A program made the translations under genes and the position numbers. Positions 1 to 7,826 of a stretch of DNA of 64,000 nt are shown here, one piece after another. The notes beneath the pieces are model-generated. The model was not told the DNA's origin, did not search any database, and worked only from the letters and a program-made list of their open reading frames with translations. Every line of letters starts with the position of its first letter. The first letter of the stretch is position 1. Source of the DNA: Cloacibacillus sp. An23 (GTDB lineage: Bacteria; Synergistota; Synergistia; Synergistales; Synergistaceae); contig NZ_NFJQ01000012.1 in assembly GCF_002159945.1 (NCBI RefSeq), positions 1 to 64,000 on the forward strand, read 5' to 3'.

Positions 1-2654
1 AGCGCGCGCATAATGAGCGCTTTGACAATTACCGCGCCGATGTCCTGCAAGAGGCCGAGCATTGCGTCGCTGAGCGACTCCGTGCCGCGGATGGCGCTCT
101 CGAAGGCGCTGCCGATGCCGGATGGCACGTTATATAGTGATTCTTTGGCGCTGTCCCATGCGGCGCTTGCCTGCTGAGCCGCGGTAGGATATTTGTTCAT
201 CGTATCGTTGAGCGCTGCGAGCTCTTCGTTCGCCATTTTTACGACGAGCGGCATATCCGCATACTGCTGTTTGAGCTGCTCAAGCGTCGCCTTGTACTGT
301 GCCGCGCTGACGCTGCCGGACTCGTAACGCTTCTTGATGAGGTCGAGCGAGTTCGAGAATTCTTCGCTTCCAATATTTTGATACGCGGCGAACCACGCCT
401 TCTCGTTGTCCGTCCAGTTGAATACGTCTTTCGTCTTCAGCCCGAGCTCTTCGATTTTCTTAGAGAGGATGTCGAGGTATTCGGTGTTCGACATGAGCCC
501 CTGCGAGTTCTCCCAGCCGAGGCCGGAGAGATATTCGCGGTCGGCACGCTCGTAGACTTCGGCGAGCTCCTTCGCGGCCTCTTTCTGTTTCTCGATGCGC
601 TCGAGGACGCGGCCGGCGTTTTCGGCGCTGCGCTCCGCGTTTTCGCCGAGTATGTCGAACTTGAGATCCGTGACGGCCTTCCAGTCTTTTGATAACGTGG
701 GCAGTTTTGCCTGCCACCTGTCGAGGACGGCGAGGAATTCGTTGCCGTCTTTGCCGAGGTACTTCATCTGGTCGCGTATGTTCTCGACGAGCTTCTCGGC
801 GGCTGATTTTCCGCCGGACGCCGGAGTTGACGGAGTTCCTCCTTTTGGCGAAGAAACGCCTTTATTGACAGACTCTTCCAGTTTCTGGCGCTCCATGAGG
901 AGCTCTTTTAACTTTTCAATGCGGGTCTGCAACTCTGTACGCTTCGCTTCATATTCCTCCGTGTTGAAATTTTGCCCGGAGGCTTTCGCGAGCGTATCCT
1001 GCGGCAGAGCTACGCCTATCTCCGGTATGAGCAGGCCGCCGCCGTCGTAAGTCTCTTTCGCATTCCATAGCTCCATAAGGCTGAGCTTCGCGCTGAGCGC
1101 TCTTTCTTCAAGAGCGGCCAGCTCTTTACCTGCGTCTTTCAACGCCCTTTCAAGCTGCGCGGCATTCGCGCTGGCAAATTCATGATTGACGCTCGCGATG
1201 GCTTTCTGCGTTATTTCCGCCTGTTTCGCAGCGTCTTCCATACGCTCTTTTAAGACGAGCCATGCGGTGCCGCCAGCTATGAGCGCCGCCCACCCGGCAG
1301 GGCCGATGGAAGCCATAAGCGCCTTCATTGACGCGCCGAGGCCGAGAGCCGCCGCCTTCGCGAAATTCATCGCGCCGCCCGCGGCTCTGACCTGCACTTC
1401 GGCTAAGACGAACGCGCGAGACATCTTGGAAACTACGGTCGTAGCTTCGCCAATCATGAGATAGCCGTTTTTTACCTCGGAGCTTACGCTCTTCCATGCG
1501 CTTGCCGCTTTGCTTGCTATAGGGATAACGCCCGCTATAGTCAAGCCGGTGGTCACAAGCGCCTTCATATCATCGTCGACGAGGTTGGTCGTTCCGCTTA
1601 ATTCGGAAAACGCGAGGCCGAGCGCGGCGGCGCCTCCGGCTATCGGAGCGAACGCCGCGTATGTTCCCGCCGCGGTCGTCGCTGTTTTCAGGAGCGCCGG
1701 GACAAGGACTCCTGTCAGCGCGGAGCCGAGGGCTATGACGCCTGCCTTGGCTGAATCAGGGACGAGCTCGCCTATCGCCTCGCGGAATCCGCTTTCCTTT
1801 ACCTCCTGCGCGAAATCTCCGAGCCACGACGTGGCGCTCGCGAGGCGTTCCTTCAGGTCAAGCTCTTCCGTTATGCTGTCGCCGATCTCGCGCATGATTA
1901 CGGCGACGGAATCCTTCGCGTTGCTGAGCTGCTGCGGAATCTCGTTCGCCATCTCTTTCATCATGCCGCCGTAGCGTTTTTTCATGCCGGACAAGAGAGC
2001 TTCTATTGCAGCCTGTGAAGAGATAAGCCCCTTCGTTGTCATGTCCTGCACTTCCGCCACGGACTTGCCCATTTCCTCGGCGAGGATCTGCCACGCGGGA
2101 AGCCCCGTCTCGGAGAGCTGCGAAGTCATTTCTTCGGCGGAGAGCTTGCCTTTGGCCTGTATCTGCCCCAGCGCGCGGGTAATGGCGTCGATGCCTTCCT
2201 GCCCCTTGCCGAGCGCCATCGATGCGTCTCCAACGGTTTCAAGTATGCCGATAACTTCCTCGGCCCGGAATCCGAACGCCTGCAAGCGGCGCGAAGCGTC
2301 GACGATCCCGTTGAACTCGAACGGCGTCGATGCCGCGAATTTTTCCAGGTCGCTGAGATGTTTCTGAGCCGCAGCGGCGCTGCCGGTGAGGACTTCCATC
2401 GATTTGCTCGCGACCTGGAAATCCGAGGACATCTTGACCGCGGCGGCTCCGGCGACGCCAAGGCCGGCGGCGGCGTATTTCATTTTTGCAAGCAGTGCGT
2501 CGGACAATTTCAGCGCGTTTTTGCCGAAGGCCACGTCAAGGTTCCTGTTCACGCTGCGGCTCATCTGCTGAACGGAGCTCGTAAGCTGCTTCATGGCCTT
2601 CGCCGCTCTTGTCACGTCGGCGTCTATGGTTATCGACGCTTTATTGCTTGGCAT
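1..2654 (-). CDS. Phage tail tape measure protein (partial, C-terminus cut by window edge)
   Basis: Sets tail length and is ejected during DNA delivery. The frame is open from the ATG at 2654 to the window edge, giving 884 visible codons with no stop. The N-terminal part (about residues 75-200) is a typical tape-measure domain, with MEVLTGS, FAATTPFEF and LSAEEMTSQLSETG-like motifs. A hydrophobic Ala/Gly-rich stretch follows (about 290-460), then long charged coiled-coil segments. The start overlaps the end of the upstream chaperone frame by 25 bases, and a G-rich AGGAGG lies 10 bases upstream of it. Position directly after the G/GT chaperone pair is the standard siphophage order. The identification is secure; only the full length is unknown. 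Confidence 0.93.
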   Translation of the reverse strand, partial: MPSNKASITIDADVTRAAKAMKQLTSSVQQMSRSVNRNLDVAFGKNALKLSDALLAKMKYAAAGLGVAGAAAVKMSSDFQVASKSMEVLTGSAAAAQKHLSDLEKFAASTPFEFNGIVDASRRLQAFGFRAEEVIGILETVGDASMALGKGQEGIDAITRALGQIQAKGKLSAEEMTSQLSETGLPAWQILAEEMGKSVAEVQDMTTKGLISSQAAIEALLSGMKKRYGGMMKEMANEIPQQLSNAKDSVAVIMREIGDSITEELDLKERLASATSWLGDFAQEVKESGFREAIGELVPDSAKAGVIALGSALTGVLVPALLKTATTAAGTYAAFAPIAGGAAALGLAFSELSGTTNLVDDDMKALVTTGLTIAGVIPIASKAASAWKSVSSEVKNGYLMIGEATTVVSKMSRAFVLAEVQVRAAGGAMNFAKAAALGLGASMKALMASIGPAGWAALIAGGTAWLVLKERMEDAAKQAEITQKAIASVNHEFASANAAQLERALKDAGKELAALEERALSAKLSLMELWNAKETYDGGGLLIPEIGVALPQDTLAKASGQNFNTEEYEAKRTELQTRIEKLKELLMERQKLEESVNKGVSSPKGGTPSTPASGGKSAAEKLVENIRDQMKYLGKDGNEFLAVLDRWQAKLPTLSKDWKAVTDLKFDILGENAERSAENAGRVLERIEKQKEAAKELAEVYERADREYLSGLGWENSQGLMSNTEYLDILSKKIEELGLKTKDVFNWTDNEKAWFAAYQNIGSEEFSNSLDLIKKRYESGSVSAAQYKATLEQLKQQYADMPLVVKMANEELAALNDTMNKYPTAAQQASAAWDSAKESLYNVPSGIGSAFESAIRGTESLSDAMLGLLQDIGAVIVKALIMRA

Positions 2655-2929
2655 CGCCCCCCCGCCTCCTTTATATTCTCAAGCCTGTATTTGTTCGCCT
2701 CTTCCGGCGTCATCACGCGCCCGCCTTCCCATTCGCCGCAGAGCTTCTCTATCGACGGCGGTTTCCTGCCCTGATAGAGCGCTACGAATACGGCGAGCTC
2801 CGCGCGCTCGCGCCTCGCAAGGTAGTTTTTGTAGTTGTACGCATGGATGAGGTCGGACAGCTGGCCTCTGGTGACGTGCCAGAGGTCTTCGTGCGTCAGC
2901 CCGAGCGGGCCGAGCGCCATTAAAAACAT
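2630..2929 (-). CDS. Tail assembly chaperone T-part, expressed by -1 frameshift from the upstream gene
   Basis: Lambda G/T-like second half of the tail assembly chaperone. The frame is open without a stop from 2962 down to 2630, so ribosomes that slip at the A AAA AAC site in the upstream gene enter it and make one protein of about 220 residues (110 from each frame). The internal ATG at 2929 has no good Shine-Dalgarno sequence and sits inside the hairpin, so independent initiation is less likely. The T-part starts with the GPLGLTHEDLWHVT region, which resembles the small tail assembly chaperones found before tape measure genes. In this family the G and GT forms hold the tape measure while the tail tube polymerises. 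Confidence 0.82.
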   Translation of the reverse strand: MFLMALGPLGLTHEDLWHVTRGQLSDLIHAYNYKNYLARRERAELAVFVALYQGRKPPSIEKLCGEWEGGRVMTPEEANKYRLENIKEAGGRCQAIKRR

Positions 2930-2968
2930 GGACTGCCGTTCTTCTAGGCAGTCCCTTCCGCGTTTTTT
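2930..2968 (-). promoter_or_regulatory. Programmed -1 ribosomal frameshift site (slippery heptamer plus stem-loop)
   Basis: In the 0 frame of the 115-residue gene the codons ACA AAA AAC (2970-2962) contain the heptamer A AAA AAC (2968-2962), a canonical X XXY YYZ slippery site. Seven bases later comes a perfect 8-bp hairpin, GGACTGCC (2954-2947), 9-base loop, GGCAGTCC (2937-2930), whose loop side contains the 0-frame stop TAG. A -1 shift continues CGC GGA AGG GAC in the open downstream frame. Site, spacer, hairpin and open frame agree with the conserved G/GT recoding of tail chaperones. Confidence 0.86.
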
Positions 2969-3291
2969 GTTTCTTCGCCTTCGGCGGCGGGCGGCATGAT
3001 ACGCAGAACGAACGAGTTGGTAAGCTCGCCGATAACGTCCGCATACACGGCCGGATAATCGCCGTCGGCCTGATCCAGTATCGCGCCGGCGCGTTCGAGC
3101 GTCATGCCGCGGTGGTTCGCGAGCAGCCCGGCCCAGAATATGGCGCGGGTCATGCGCAGGTCCAACACGCCGTTTGAGATTTGCTGCATGACGGCGCTGA
3201 GCGGCTGATGCACAGTGTCCTCAAGCAGGCAGACCGCGTTGAGGCCGAACTCGATTTTATAATTTTTGCCGTTTATCGTGATTTCGCGCAT
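2944..3291 (-). CDS. Tail assembly chaperone G-like protein (unshifted product)
   Basis: A 115-residue protein starting MREITINGKNYKIEFGLNAV, the usual opening of G-like chaperones in Gram-positive-type siphophages. It lies between the tail tube gene (start 12 bases after that stop) and the tape measure gene. The last codons (ETKNAEGTA) overlap the slippery site, so most ribosomes terminate at 2944 and a minority make the GT fusion. The stoichiometry of the two forms is known to matter for tail assembly in lambda. Assignment rests on gene position, size and the frameshift signal rather than on a strong motif. Confidence 0.82.
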   Translation of the reverse strand: MREITINGKNYKIEFGLNAVCLLEDTVHQPLSAVMQQISNGVLDLRMTRAIFWAGLLANHRGMTLERAGAILDQADGDYPAVYADVIGELTNSFVLRIMPPAAEGEETKNAEGTA

Positions 3292-3302
3292 GAGTGTCCC
3301 TC

Positions 3303-3728
3303 CTATGCTCCCGTCTGCGCGGTGCTGTCTACGTCGCCGCCGGCGACGAATGTGACGGACGCTTCAACGCGGCCGTCGACCGAAGCCGAGTAAGAGAGGC
3401 CGGTTATGTAGGCCGGTATCTTATCCTGCGGCTTCGACGCGCCGGTGCCGTCGGGGCGGTAGAAGATGTATATAAGCGTGTCGTCCTTCTGGGCCCCCTC
3501 GATGAGCTGGAGCGTCTCGCTCTCGGGGTCTACGATTATCGTAAACTCGCCGCGCGCGTCTCCCTGTCCCGGGACGTACTGTTTGTTTTTGTCGAAGACT
3601 CCGGTCACGTCCACTTCGGTTTTGCTTTTGTCGTAGCTCCAGCTCGCGAGGGCTTCGAGGAGGTCGGGCTCGCCGACTCCGTCTTCCGAGACCATGAGCT
3701 GAGCGTTTTTTGCAAGCTGTCTGGCCAT
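3303..3728 (-). CDS. Major tail tube protein
   Basis: A protein of about 141 residues (MARQLAKNAQLMVSEDG) that should form the tail tube. Features that fit are the position immediately before the G/GT chaperones, beta-rich composition, a VDVTGVFDKNKQYVPGQ segment and a C-terminal VSGL/ASVTF-like strand set. Two starts are possible, GTG at 3731 and ATG at 3728. The ATG is chosen because AGGAGG lies 8 bases before it, inside the end of the previous gene; the TGATG overlap couples the two genes. The specific fold subfamily is not recognised. Confidence 0.8.
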   Translation of the reverse strand: MARQLAKNAQLMVSEDGVGEPDLLEALASWSYDKSKTEVDVTGVFDKNKQYVPGQGDARGEFTIIVDPESETLQLIEGAQKDDTLIYIFYRPDGTGASKPQDKIPAYITGLSYSASVDGRVEASVTFVAGGDVDSTAQTGA

Positions 3729-4108
3729 CACTCAATCCTCCTATCGTAATATCGTATCGTCGCGACGCCGTGCCACCAGTCGGGCTCGGCGGCGTCGCGC
3801 ATTATCTCTATGCCGTCGTAGAGCGCCCAAGAGGGCACGGCGGCGGTTATCAGGTCGTTGATTTCAAGTATCTGCCTGCGCCCTCCGGCGGAGGCGTTCG
3901 CGCGCGCCCATACGTCGAGGTCTACCGTCACTTCCGAGCCGCTGTTGTCTAGGAGCTCGTCGCTGACGTTCTGCACCGACGCGACGGCGATGTATGGAGA
4001 CACGGCGTCGTCCGGCGGCTCGTCGTATATGCCGCTGATTTTCGCCATGAGCGCGGAGTTGCCGGCGAGCGCCTTGTAGAGCGCCTCGTATTTCATGAGG
4101 TCAGTCAT
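3728..4108 (-). CDS. Tail completion/terminator protein, DUF3168-like
   Basis: A 126-residue protein beginning MTDLMKYEALYKALAGN, with the family-typical YIAVASVQNV segment and a central VDLDVWARANASAGGRRQI region, as in the DUF3168/tail-terminator proteins that cap the tail tube at the neck. It overlaps the gp10-like gene (8 bases) and the tail tube gene (TGATG), so it is translationally coupled on both sides. The position between the gp10-like neck protein and tail tube is the standard one for this protein. Family assignment is by sequence character and synteny. Confidence 0.78.
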   Translation of the reverse strand: MTDLMKYEALYKALAGNSALMAKISGIYDEPPDDAVSPYIAVASVQNVSDELLDNSGSEVTVDLDVWARANASAGGRRQILEINDLITAAVPSWALYDGIEIMRDAAEPDWWHGVATIRYYDRRIE

Positions 4109-4544
4109 TCGTGACCGCCTCTTTTAGCATCTCGTTCATCTCGCGCTCTATGAGCTGCGCTTTGGACGCGAGCGCGGGGCGCAGGAACGGACGGGCCTTT
4201 ACATGGCGCGTGCCGTATTCGACGGCGAAGGCGTAATAGACGGGAGCGCCGGCGGCCTGCTTTTTGGTCTTGCTTTTTGTGACCCGTCCCGTCTTCGGGT
4301 AGTCGGCGTACACGACGCCGCGCATCTTGTTGTATGAGCGGCTCCGTTTCCACGTGCGAGCCGTGACGGAATCTCGAAGCGCGCCTGTCTTGACAGGAGC
4401 CCGGCGCTTCGCGTCTTCCATCACTATGTCCGTAAGTTTTCGGAGACGCTCGTATGTTTTTTCGCGCAGCTCTTTGCGCTGGAGGCGCTCGAATTTTTTC
4501 TGGAGCTTGTCCATGTCCTTCGTGCCGAATTTGAACTGGATCAT
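4101..4544 (-). CDS. HK97 gp10-like neck/tail-component protein
   Basis: A protein of 147 residues starting MIQFKFGTKDMDKLQKKFER. It has the gp10-family signature: an N-terminal amphipathic helix rich in Lys/Glu, APVKTGALRDSV in the middle, a tyrosine-rich strand region (VYYAFAVEYGTRHV) and the C-terminal ARPFLRPAL motif. An upstream in-frame extension to 4634 exists but would lie inside the head-closure gene. ATG 4544 is preferred because GGAGG lies 8 bases upstream and the previous stop is 2 bases away. The protein joins the head-tail interface in HK97-like phages. Confidence 0.86.
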   Translation of the reverse strand: MIQFKFGTKDMDKLQKKFERLQRKELREKTYERLRKLTDIVMEDAKRRAPVKTGALRDSVTARTWKRSRSYNKMRGVVYADYPKTGRVTKSKTKKQAAGAPVYYAFAVEYGTRHVKARPFLRPALASKAQLIEREMNEMLKEAVTND

Positions 4545-4546
4545 CT

Positions 4547-4864
4547 TCACGCCTCCATCCTGCAATCCATCTCGCATACCGCGCGCGCGTAGTCCGGCCG
4601 CACGGCGCGGACGGTGAGCGTCTTGCCGCGCCACGTGATGACATCTCCGTTTTGCGGTTCGACGCGCCCGAGGCGTATCGTCACCTCGTGCGTGCGGATT
4701 TCAAGGTCGCGGCCCGATATGATACCGCTGCGCGAGCGCGTTGCCGTGACCTTCGCCCAGCAGCCGCAGAGCTTTTCAAGCGTCCGCGTCTCTCCGCCTA
4801 TGCCGTCGCCGCCGGTCTTCGGCCGCGAGATGGTTATCCGCTCGCGAAGCTCGCCCGGGTTCAT
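4547..4864 (-). CDS. Phage head closure (head-tail joining) protein
   Basis: A 105-residue SPP1 gp16/HK97-like stopper. MNPGELRERITI at the N-terminus, a central CWAKVTA strand, the SRSGIISGRDLEIRTHEVTI region and TWRGKTLTVRAV near the C-terminus match the Phage head-tail joining family. It closes the portal channel after packaging. Start ATG 4864 overlaps the end of the connector gene region (stop at 4875, 10 bases away). It lies between the gp6-like connector and gp10-like gene as expected. Confidence 0.86.
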   Translation of the reverse strand: MNPGELRERITISRPKTGGDGIGGETRTLEKLCGCWAKVTATRSRSGIISGRDLEIRTHEVTIRLGRVEPQNGDVITWRGKTLTVRAVRPDYARAVCEMDCRMEA

Positions 4865-4874
4865 GGTCGTTCTC

Positions 4875-5198
4875 TCATACCGGCAGATTTCGCCGAAGGT
4901 TCAGAATCGCCGTCACTCCGAGAGGAACCTCCAAAGCGGCGTCTTTTACACCGACTGCGATGCGGTTTTCAAACAAATGGCCTATGAGCAGCAGACAGGC
5001 CGCTTTTTCCATTGCGGGCATATCTTCGGCTTCAACGACGCTGCCGTCTGAGTTTGCTCTTTCCACATACACCCTGTTCTGGTAATTTTCGGCATACTGA
5101 CGCGCAGCAGTGATGAGCGTCTCTATATAGCTGTCCTCGTCGCTGTAAGTAATACGCAGGTGTGCTTTAGCTTCAGACAGCGTTATCGGTTCCGGCAC
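4875..5198 (-). CDS. gp6-like head-tail connector protein
   Basis: About 107 residues: EPITLSEAKAHLRI at the N-terminus, IETLITAARQYAENY in the middle and a C-terminal VPLGVTAILNLRR helix, matching the gp6-like connector family that binds the portal. The open frame extends to a GTG at 5234, but the start is better placed at GTG 5198: GGAGGT stands 7 bases before it, and family members begin right at this point. The first 12 codons of the long frame would therefore be untranslated. Confidence 0.82.
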   Translation of the reverse strand: MPEPITLSEAKAHLRITYSDEDSYIETLITAARQYAENYQNRVYVERANSDGSVVEAEDMPAMEKAACLLLIGHLFENRIAVGVKDAALEVPLGVTAILNLRRNLPV

Positions 5199-5246
5199 AG
5201 CCGCCACCTCCATCAGAAATAAAAGGGTGAGCACGAGCCCCCTGAG

Positions 5247-5726
5247 TTATACAGTCAGCTCCGGCCCCTCAGCCGCACCGTAGCGCAGATCGCCGATTAT
5301 GTAGAGAGCGGAAACGATATTCGCCTCGTTCGAGAGGGCCGCTTTAACGCAGATGTACGAAAAACCGTTTTCCTTGTCAAGAACATCAGTATCGACTTGA
5401 AATACCACGATTTTCTTTTTGAGCTGCGAGTCCGTAGTGTAGCTGACCGCATCCTCTTTCCGTTCCAGGTATTCGGAAGCGGCGGCGTCCTCGTTCGCCC
5501 AGATGGGCACCTTCTCCGTTATTGCCTTCGACTCAGTACCGGACGCATCCTTAGCCTGTTCGATGGTCAGCGCGACCGCAGCGGCGTTAGCCTGGTTTAT
5601 GTGGCAGACCACCGCGATGCGCGGCGCACCGGCGAGACTTATGTAGTCTCCGGCTGCAGCGGCTGCTCCGGTGCTCGGTGTAATGGCTTCTATGATTTTC
5701 GTCTGTTCGGCGAGCGAGAATTTCAT
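5247..5726 (-). CDS. Unknown virion protein downstream of capsid gene
   Basis: A 159-residue protein (MKFSLAEQTKIIEAITPSTG) between the major capsid and connector genes, a slot often used by head decoration or accessory head proteins. It is Ala-rich, with predicted beta strands such as RIAVVCHINQ and KIVVFQVDTD, and has no signal peptide or membrane segment. I do not recognise a named family. Decoration protein is the most likely role by position only. It starts 15 bases after the capsid stop, in the same transcription unit. Confidence 0.72.
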   Translation of the reverse strand: MKFSLAEQTKIIEAITPSTGAAAAAGDYISLAGAPRIAVVCHINQANAAAVALTIEQAKDASGTESKAITEKVPIWANEDAAASEYLERKEDAVSYTTDSQLKKKIVVFQVDTDVLDKENGFSYICVKAALSNEANIVSALYIIGDLRYGAAEGPELTV

Positions 5727-5741
5727 TGTCAGATTACCTCC

Positions 5742-7043
5742 TTACGCCCTGTCGGCAAGGGCAACGAACGGCCCCATCAGCTTGTTGCCCTTCAGCGTTT
5801 TCCAAGGCGAGCCATCCCACGGCTGTCCGTTGTTGCGCTGTATGAAACGGAATGCGGTCTCGTCGGTTACGAACTTGACGTGTATCGACGTTTCAATCTC
5901 GGTGTTGCCTTTTTCTATCATGAGATACTGATTCAGGTCGGCGAGCAGGATGTCTCCCTTCGTGCCGATCTCCGGGCAGTGCTCACACGGTATGACCGGC
6001 CTTCCGAGCAGCGTTCCATAAAGCCCGCCTGAGAGCCCGGTCGGCGGCATATATACGAGGTTATCGTTTATCGCAAGCTGCGGCAGCACCTCCTGCACGC
6101 CTACCTGTGAAACGAGCCATACCGCGTTCGGGAGGAAACGTGCCGGCATGGAATAGAACATCTTGAGTATGTTCTGGACGTTTATCGTCTTCGCCGCCTG
6201 GTTGGTTTCCTTTGCGACGGTGACGAGCGCCTTGCTGTTCAATATGCCGAGGCATTGCCCCGCGCCGCTGCCTTCGAATATTTCCTGGTCGAGCTTGAAG
6301 CCGAAATTATCGGCGTATCCGCGGCGGATTAGAGAGCCTAGCGCCGTTGCGTCCCGCAGAGCGCGATTCGTCACGTAGAGGAGGCCGTAAAGGTCTTCGA
6401 GCCGGATGTCCCGCGTCTTCATCTTAGCGGTCTCGCCTGCCTTCATTTCCTCCGCCTCGCCCTTGCGGTAGACCTTGAACGCGCCGCCCCAGGGGCCCTT
6501 GCTCCTGTCCTTATCGTCAACCTCCATATATTCAAACCCGTCCGAGTTCGCGCCTATCGGGATGCGCGAGACGCGCGACGCGAGGACGCCGGATTCCGTC
6601 GCCGACTCCCGAAGCTGAGTGGCAAAATCGGTCTGGACGAGAAAGCCGACTTCGCTCGCTATGCTGGTGCGGATGCCGGCGGCGGAGTTGACCGCGGTCT
6701 GCTTATTTTCGGCCACGTCCACGGGATAATCGACGTCCGGGCTGCCGGCAAGCCGCGCAACCGCCTGAAGCTGCTCACCGAAGCTGTTGAACGGGCGTTC
6801 GTTTTTATCCTTCGGCACTGCAGGAGACGGGCTTATGCTCATAGACGCCGGCATCGGAGCCGCGTTTATGAACCCACCGAGAGAACGCATCTCCTCAGCG
6901 CGCTTCTCTTCGGCCTCTATTTCCGCTTTGAGCTTCGCGGCCTCGGCCTTAAGCTCGTCCCATTTCTCCTGGCTGAAGCTGTCAGAATCGTTCAGCGCCT
7001 TCATCTGCTCGAATACGGCTTTAAGCTTTGCTTTTTTGTCCAT
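5742..7043 (-). CDS. HK97-family major capsid protein
   Basis: A 433-residue capsid precursor. Residues 1 to about 60 form a Lys/Glu-rich coiled coil (the delta/scaffold domain), followed by a Pro/Ser linker where the prohead protease probably cuts. The remainder is the HK97 fold: EVGFLVQTDFATQ, the SRVSRIPIG region, LYVTNRALRDA, a long spine helix region and the C-terminal FIQRNNGQPWDG segment. It forms the icosahedral shell. It directly follows the protease gene, the classic protease-capsid order. Whether the covalent cross-linking residues are present cannot be decided here. Confidence 0.94.
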   Translation of the reverse strand: MDKKAKLKAVFEQMKALNDSDSFSQEKWDELKAEAAKLKAEIEAEEKRAEEMRSLGGFINAAPMPASMSISPSPAVPKDKNERPFNSFGEQLQAVARLAGSPDVDYPVDVAENKQTAVNSAAGIRTSIASEVGFLVQTDFATQLRESATESGVLASRVSRIPIGANSDGFEYMEVDDKDRSKGPWGGAFKVYRKGEAEEMKAGETAKMKTRDIRLEDLYGLLYVTNRALRDATALGSLIRRGYADNFGFKLDQEIFEGSGAGQCLGILNSKALVTVAKETNQAAKTINVQNILKMFYSMPARFLPNAVWLVSQVGVQEVLPQLAINDNLVYMPPTGLSGGLYGTLLGRPVIPCEHCPEIGTKGDILLADLNQYLMIEKGNTEIETSIHVKFVTDETAFRFIQRNNGQPWDGSPWKTLKGNKLMGPFVALADRA

Positions 7044-7055
7044 GACATTTCCTCC

Positions 7056-7826
7056 TTAAAAAATTAACATTTCCATTGCGAGGAGCTCGCGCGCACGTTT
7101 GTTCTTTTCCTGCGGCTGCCCCGCACCGCCTTCGTTTCTTTGCTCGTCTTCTCCGTTCCCGGACTCCGCTGCAATCTCATCGATAAGCCCAAGCTCGTGA
7201 GCACGCTCGGCGGAAAGGAATGAGTCGTGACGCATAAGCTCGCGCACGTCATGCTCGCTTAAGCCAGAGCGGCGGCAAATAAGCGAGACACATCTGGCTT
7301 CGTGCGCCTTCATGCTGTTCAGGTGATCCTCTATCTGCTCCCGTGTGCCCAGCGCCAGGCCGGAAATTGGATGGATTAGATATTCCGCGTTTGGGTACGA
7401 GTAACGCCGGAAAGCGGCCTGCAGTATCATAATGCCCATGCTGTAGACCGCGCCAGCGCCTAGGACCGACACCTTGACGTCGCGCTTTCGATTCCACTCC
7501 GCCATCATGTCAACAATCTCAAAACCATCCGTAACAATCCCACCGTAAGTGTTGAGCGAGATAACCAGTTCGCTGCATTTTCCGGCTATCTCTGTATAAT
7601 GATTTTCTACGGCGTGGAAATACTGGACGAGGTATTCATCTACGAGACAGTTGACACGCAGAAGCATTTTGCCGTTTTCAACAACGGCTCCGTCAATATC
7701 TTCCTTTACGGATATTCTCACGTCGCGCGGGGTGTCCGACCAGTAATCTTCTACGTAGCCGCGGATATCGCGTCCCGGAGCTAAAAGCAGCGGGGAACCG
7801 CGCAGAAAATGATATTTATTCTTCAT
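7056..7826 (-). CDS. ClpP-type prohead maturation protease
   Basis: A 256-residue serine protease of the ClpP/S14 fold that removes the capsid delta domain. Visible features are the strand ELVISLNTYGG, the nucleophile region GAVYSMGIMILQA with the catalytic Ser, and YLIHPISG with the catalytic His, followed by helices containing SEHDVRELM. The C-terminal tail is Gln/Glu/Lys-rich. ATG 7826 is taken as start because AAAGGAG lies just upstream at good spacing; a GTG two codons earlier sits on the ribosome site. It overlaps the end of the portal gene by 11 bases. Confidence 0.91.
   Translation of the reverse strand: MKNKYHFLRGSPLLLAPGRDIRGYVEDYWSDTPRDVRISVKEDIDGAVVENGKMLLRVNCLVDEYLVQYFHAVENHYTEIAGKCSELVISLNTYGGIVTDGFEIVDMMAEWNRKRDVKVSVLGAGAVYSMGIMILQAAFRRYSYPNAEYLIHPISGLALGTREQIEDHLNSMKAHEARCVSLICRRSGLSEHDVRELMRHDSFLSAERAHELGLIDEIAAESGNGEDEQRNEGGAGQPQEKNKRARELLAMEMLIF

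Noticed and set aside
4101-4634. Longer gp10-like protein starting at 4634
   Set aside because: The added 30 residues are Arg-rich and lie within the head-closure gene; ATG 4544 has the ribosome site.
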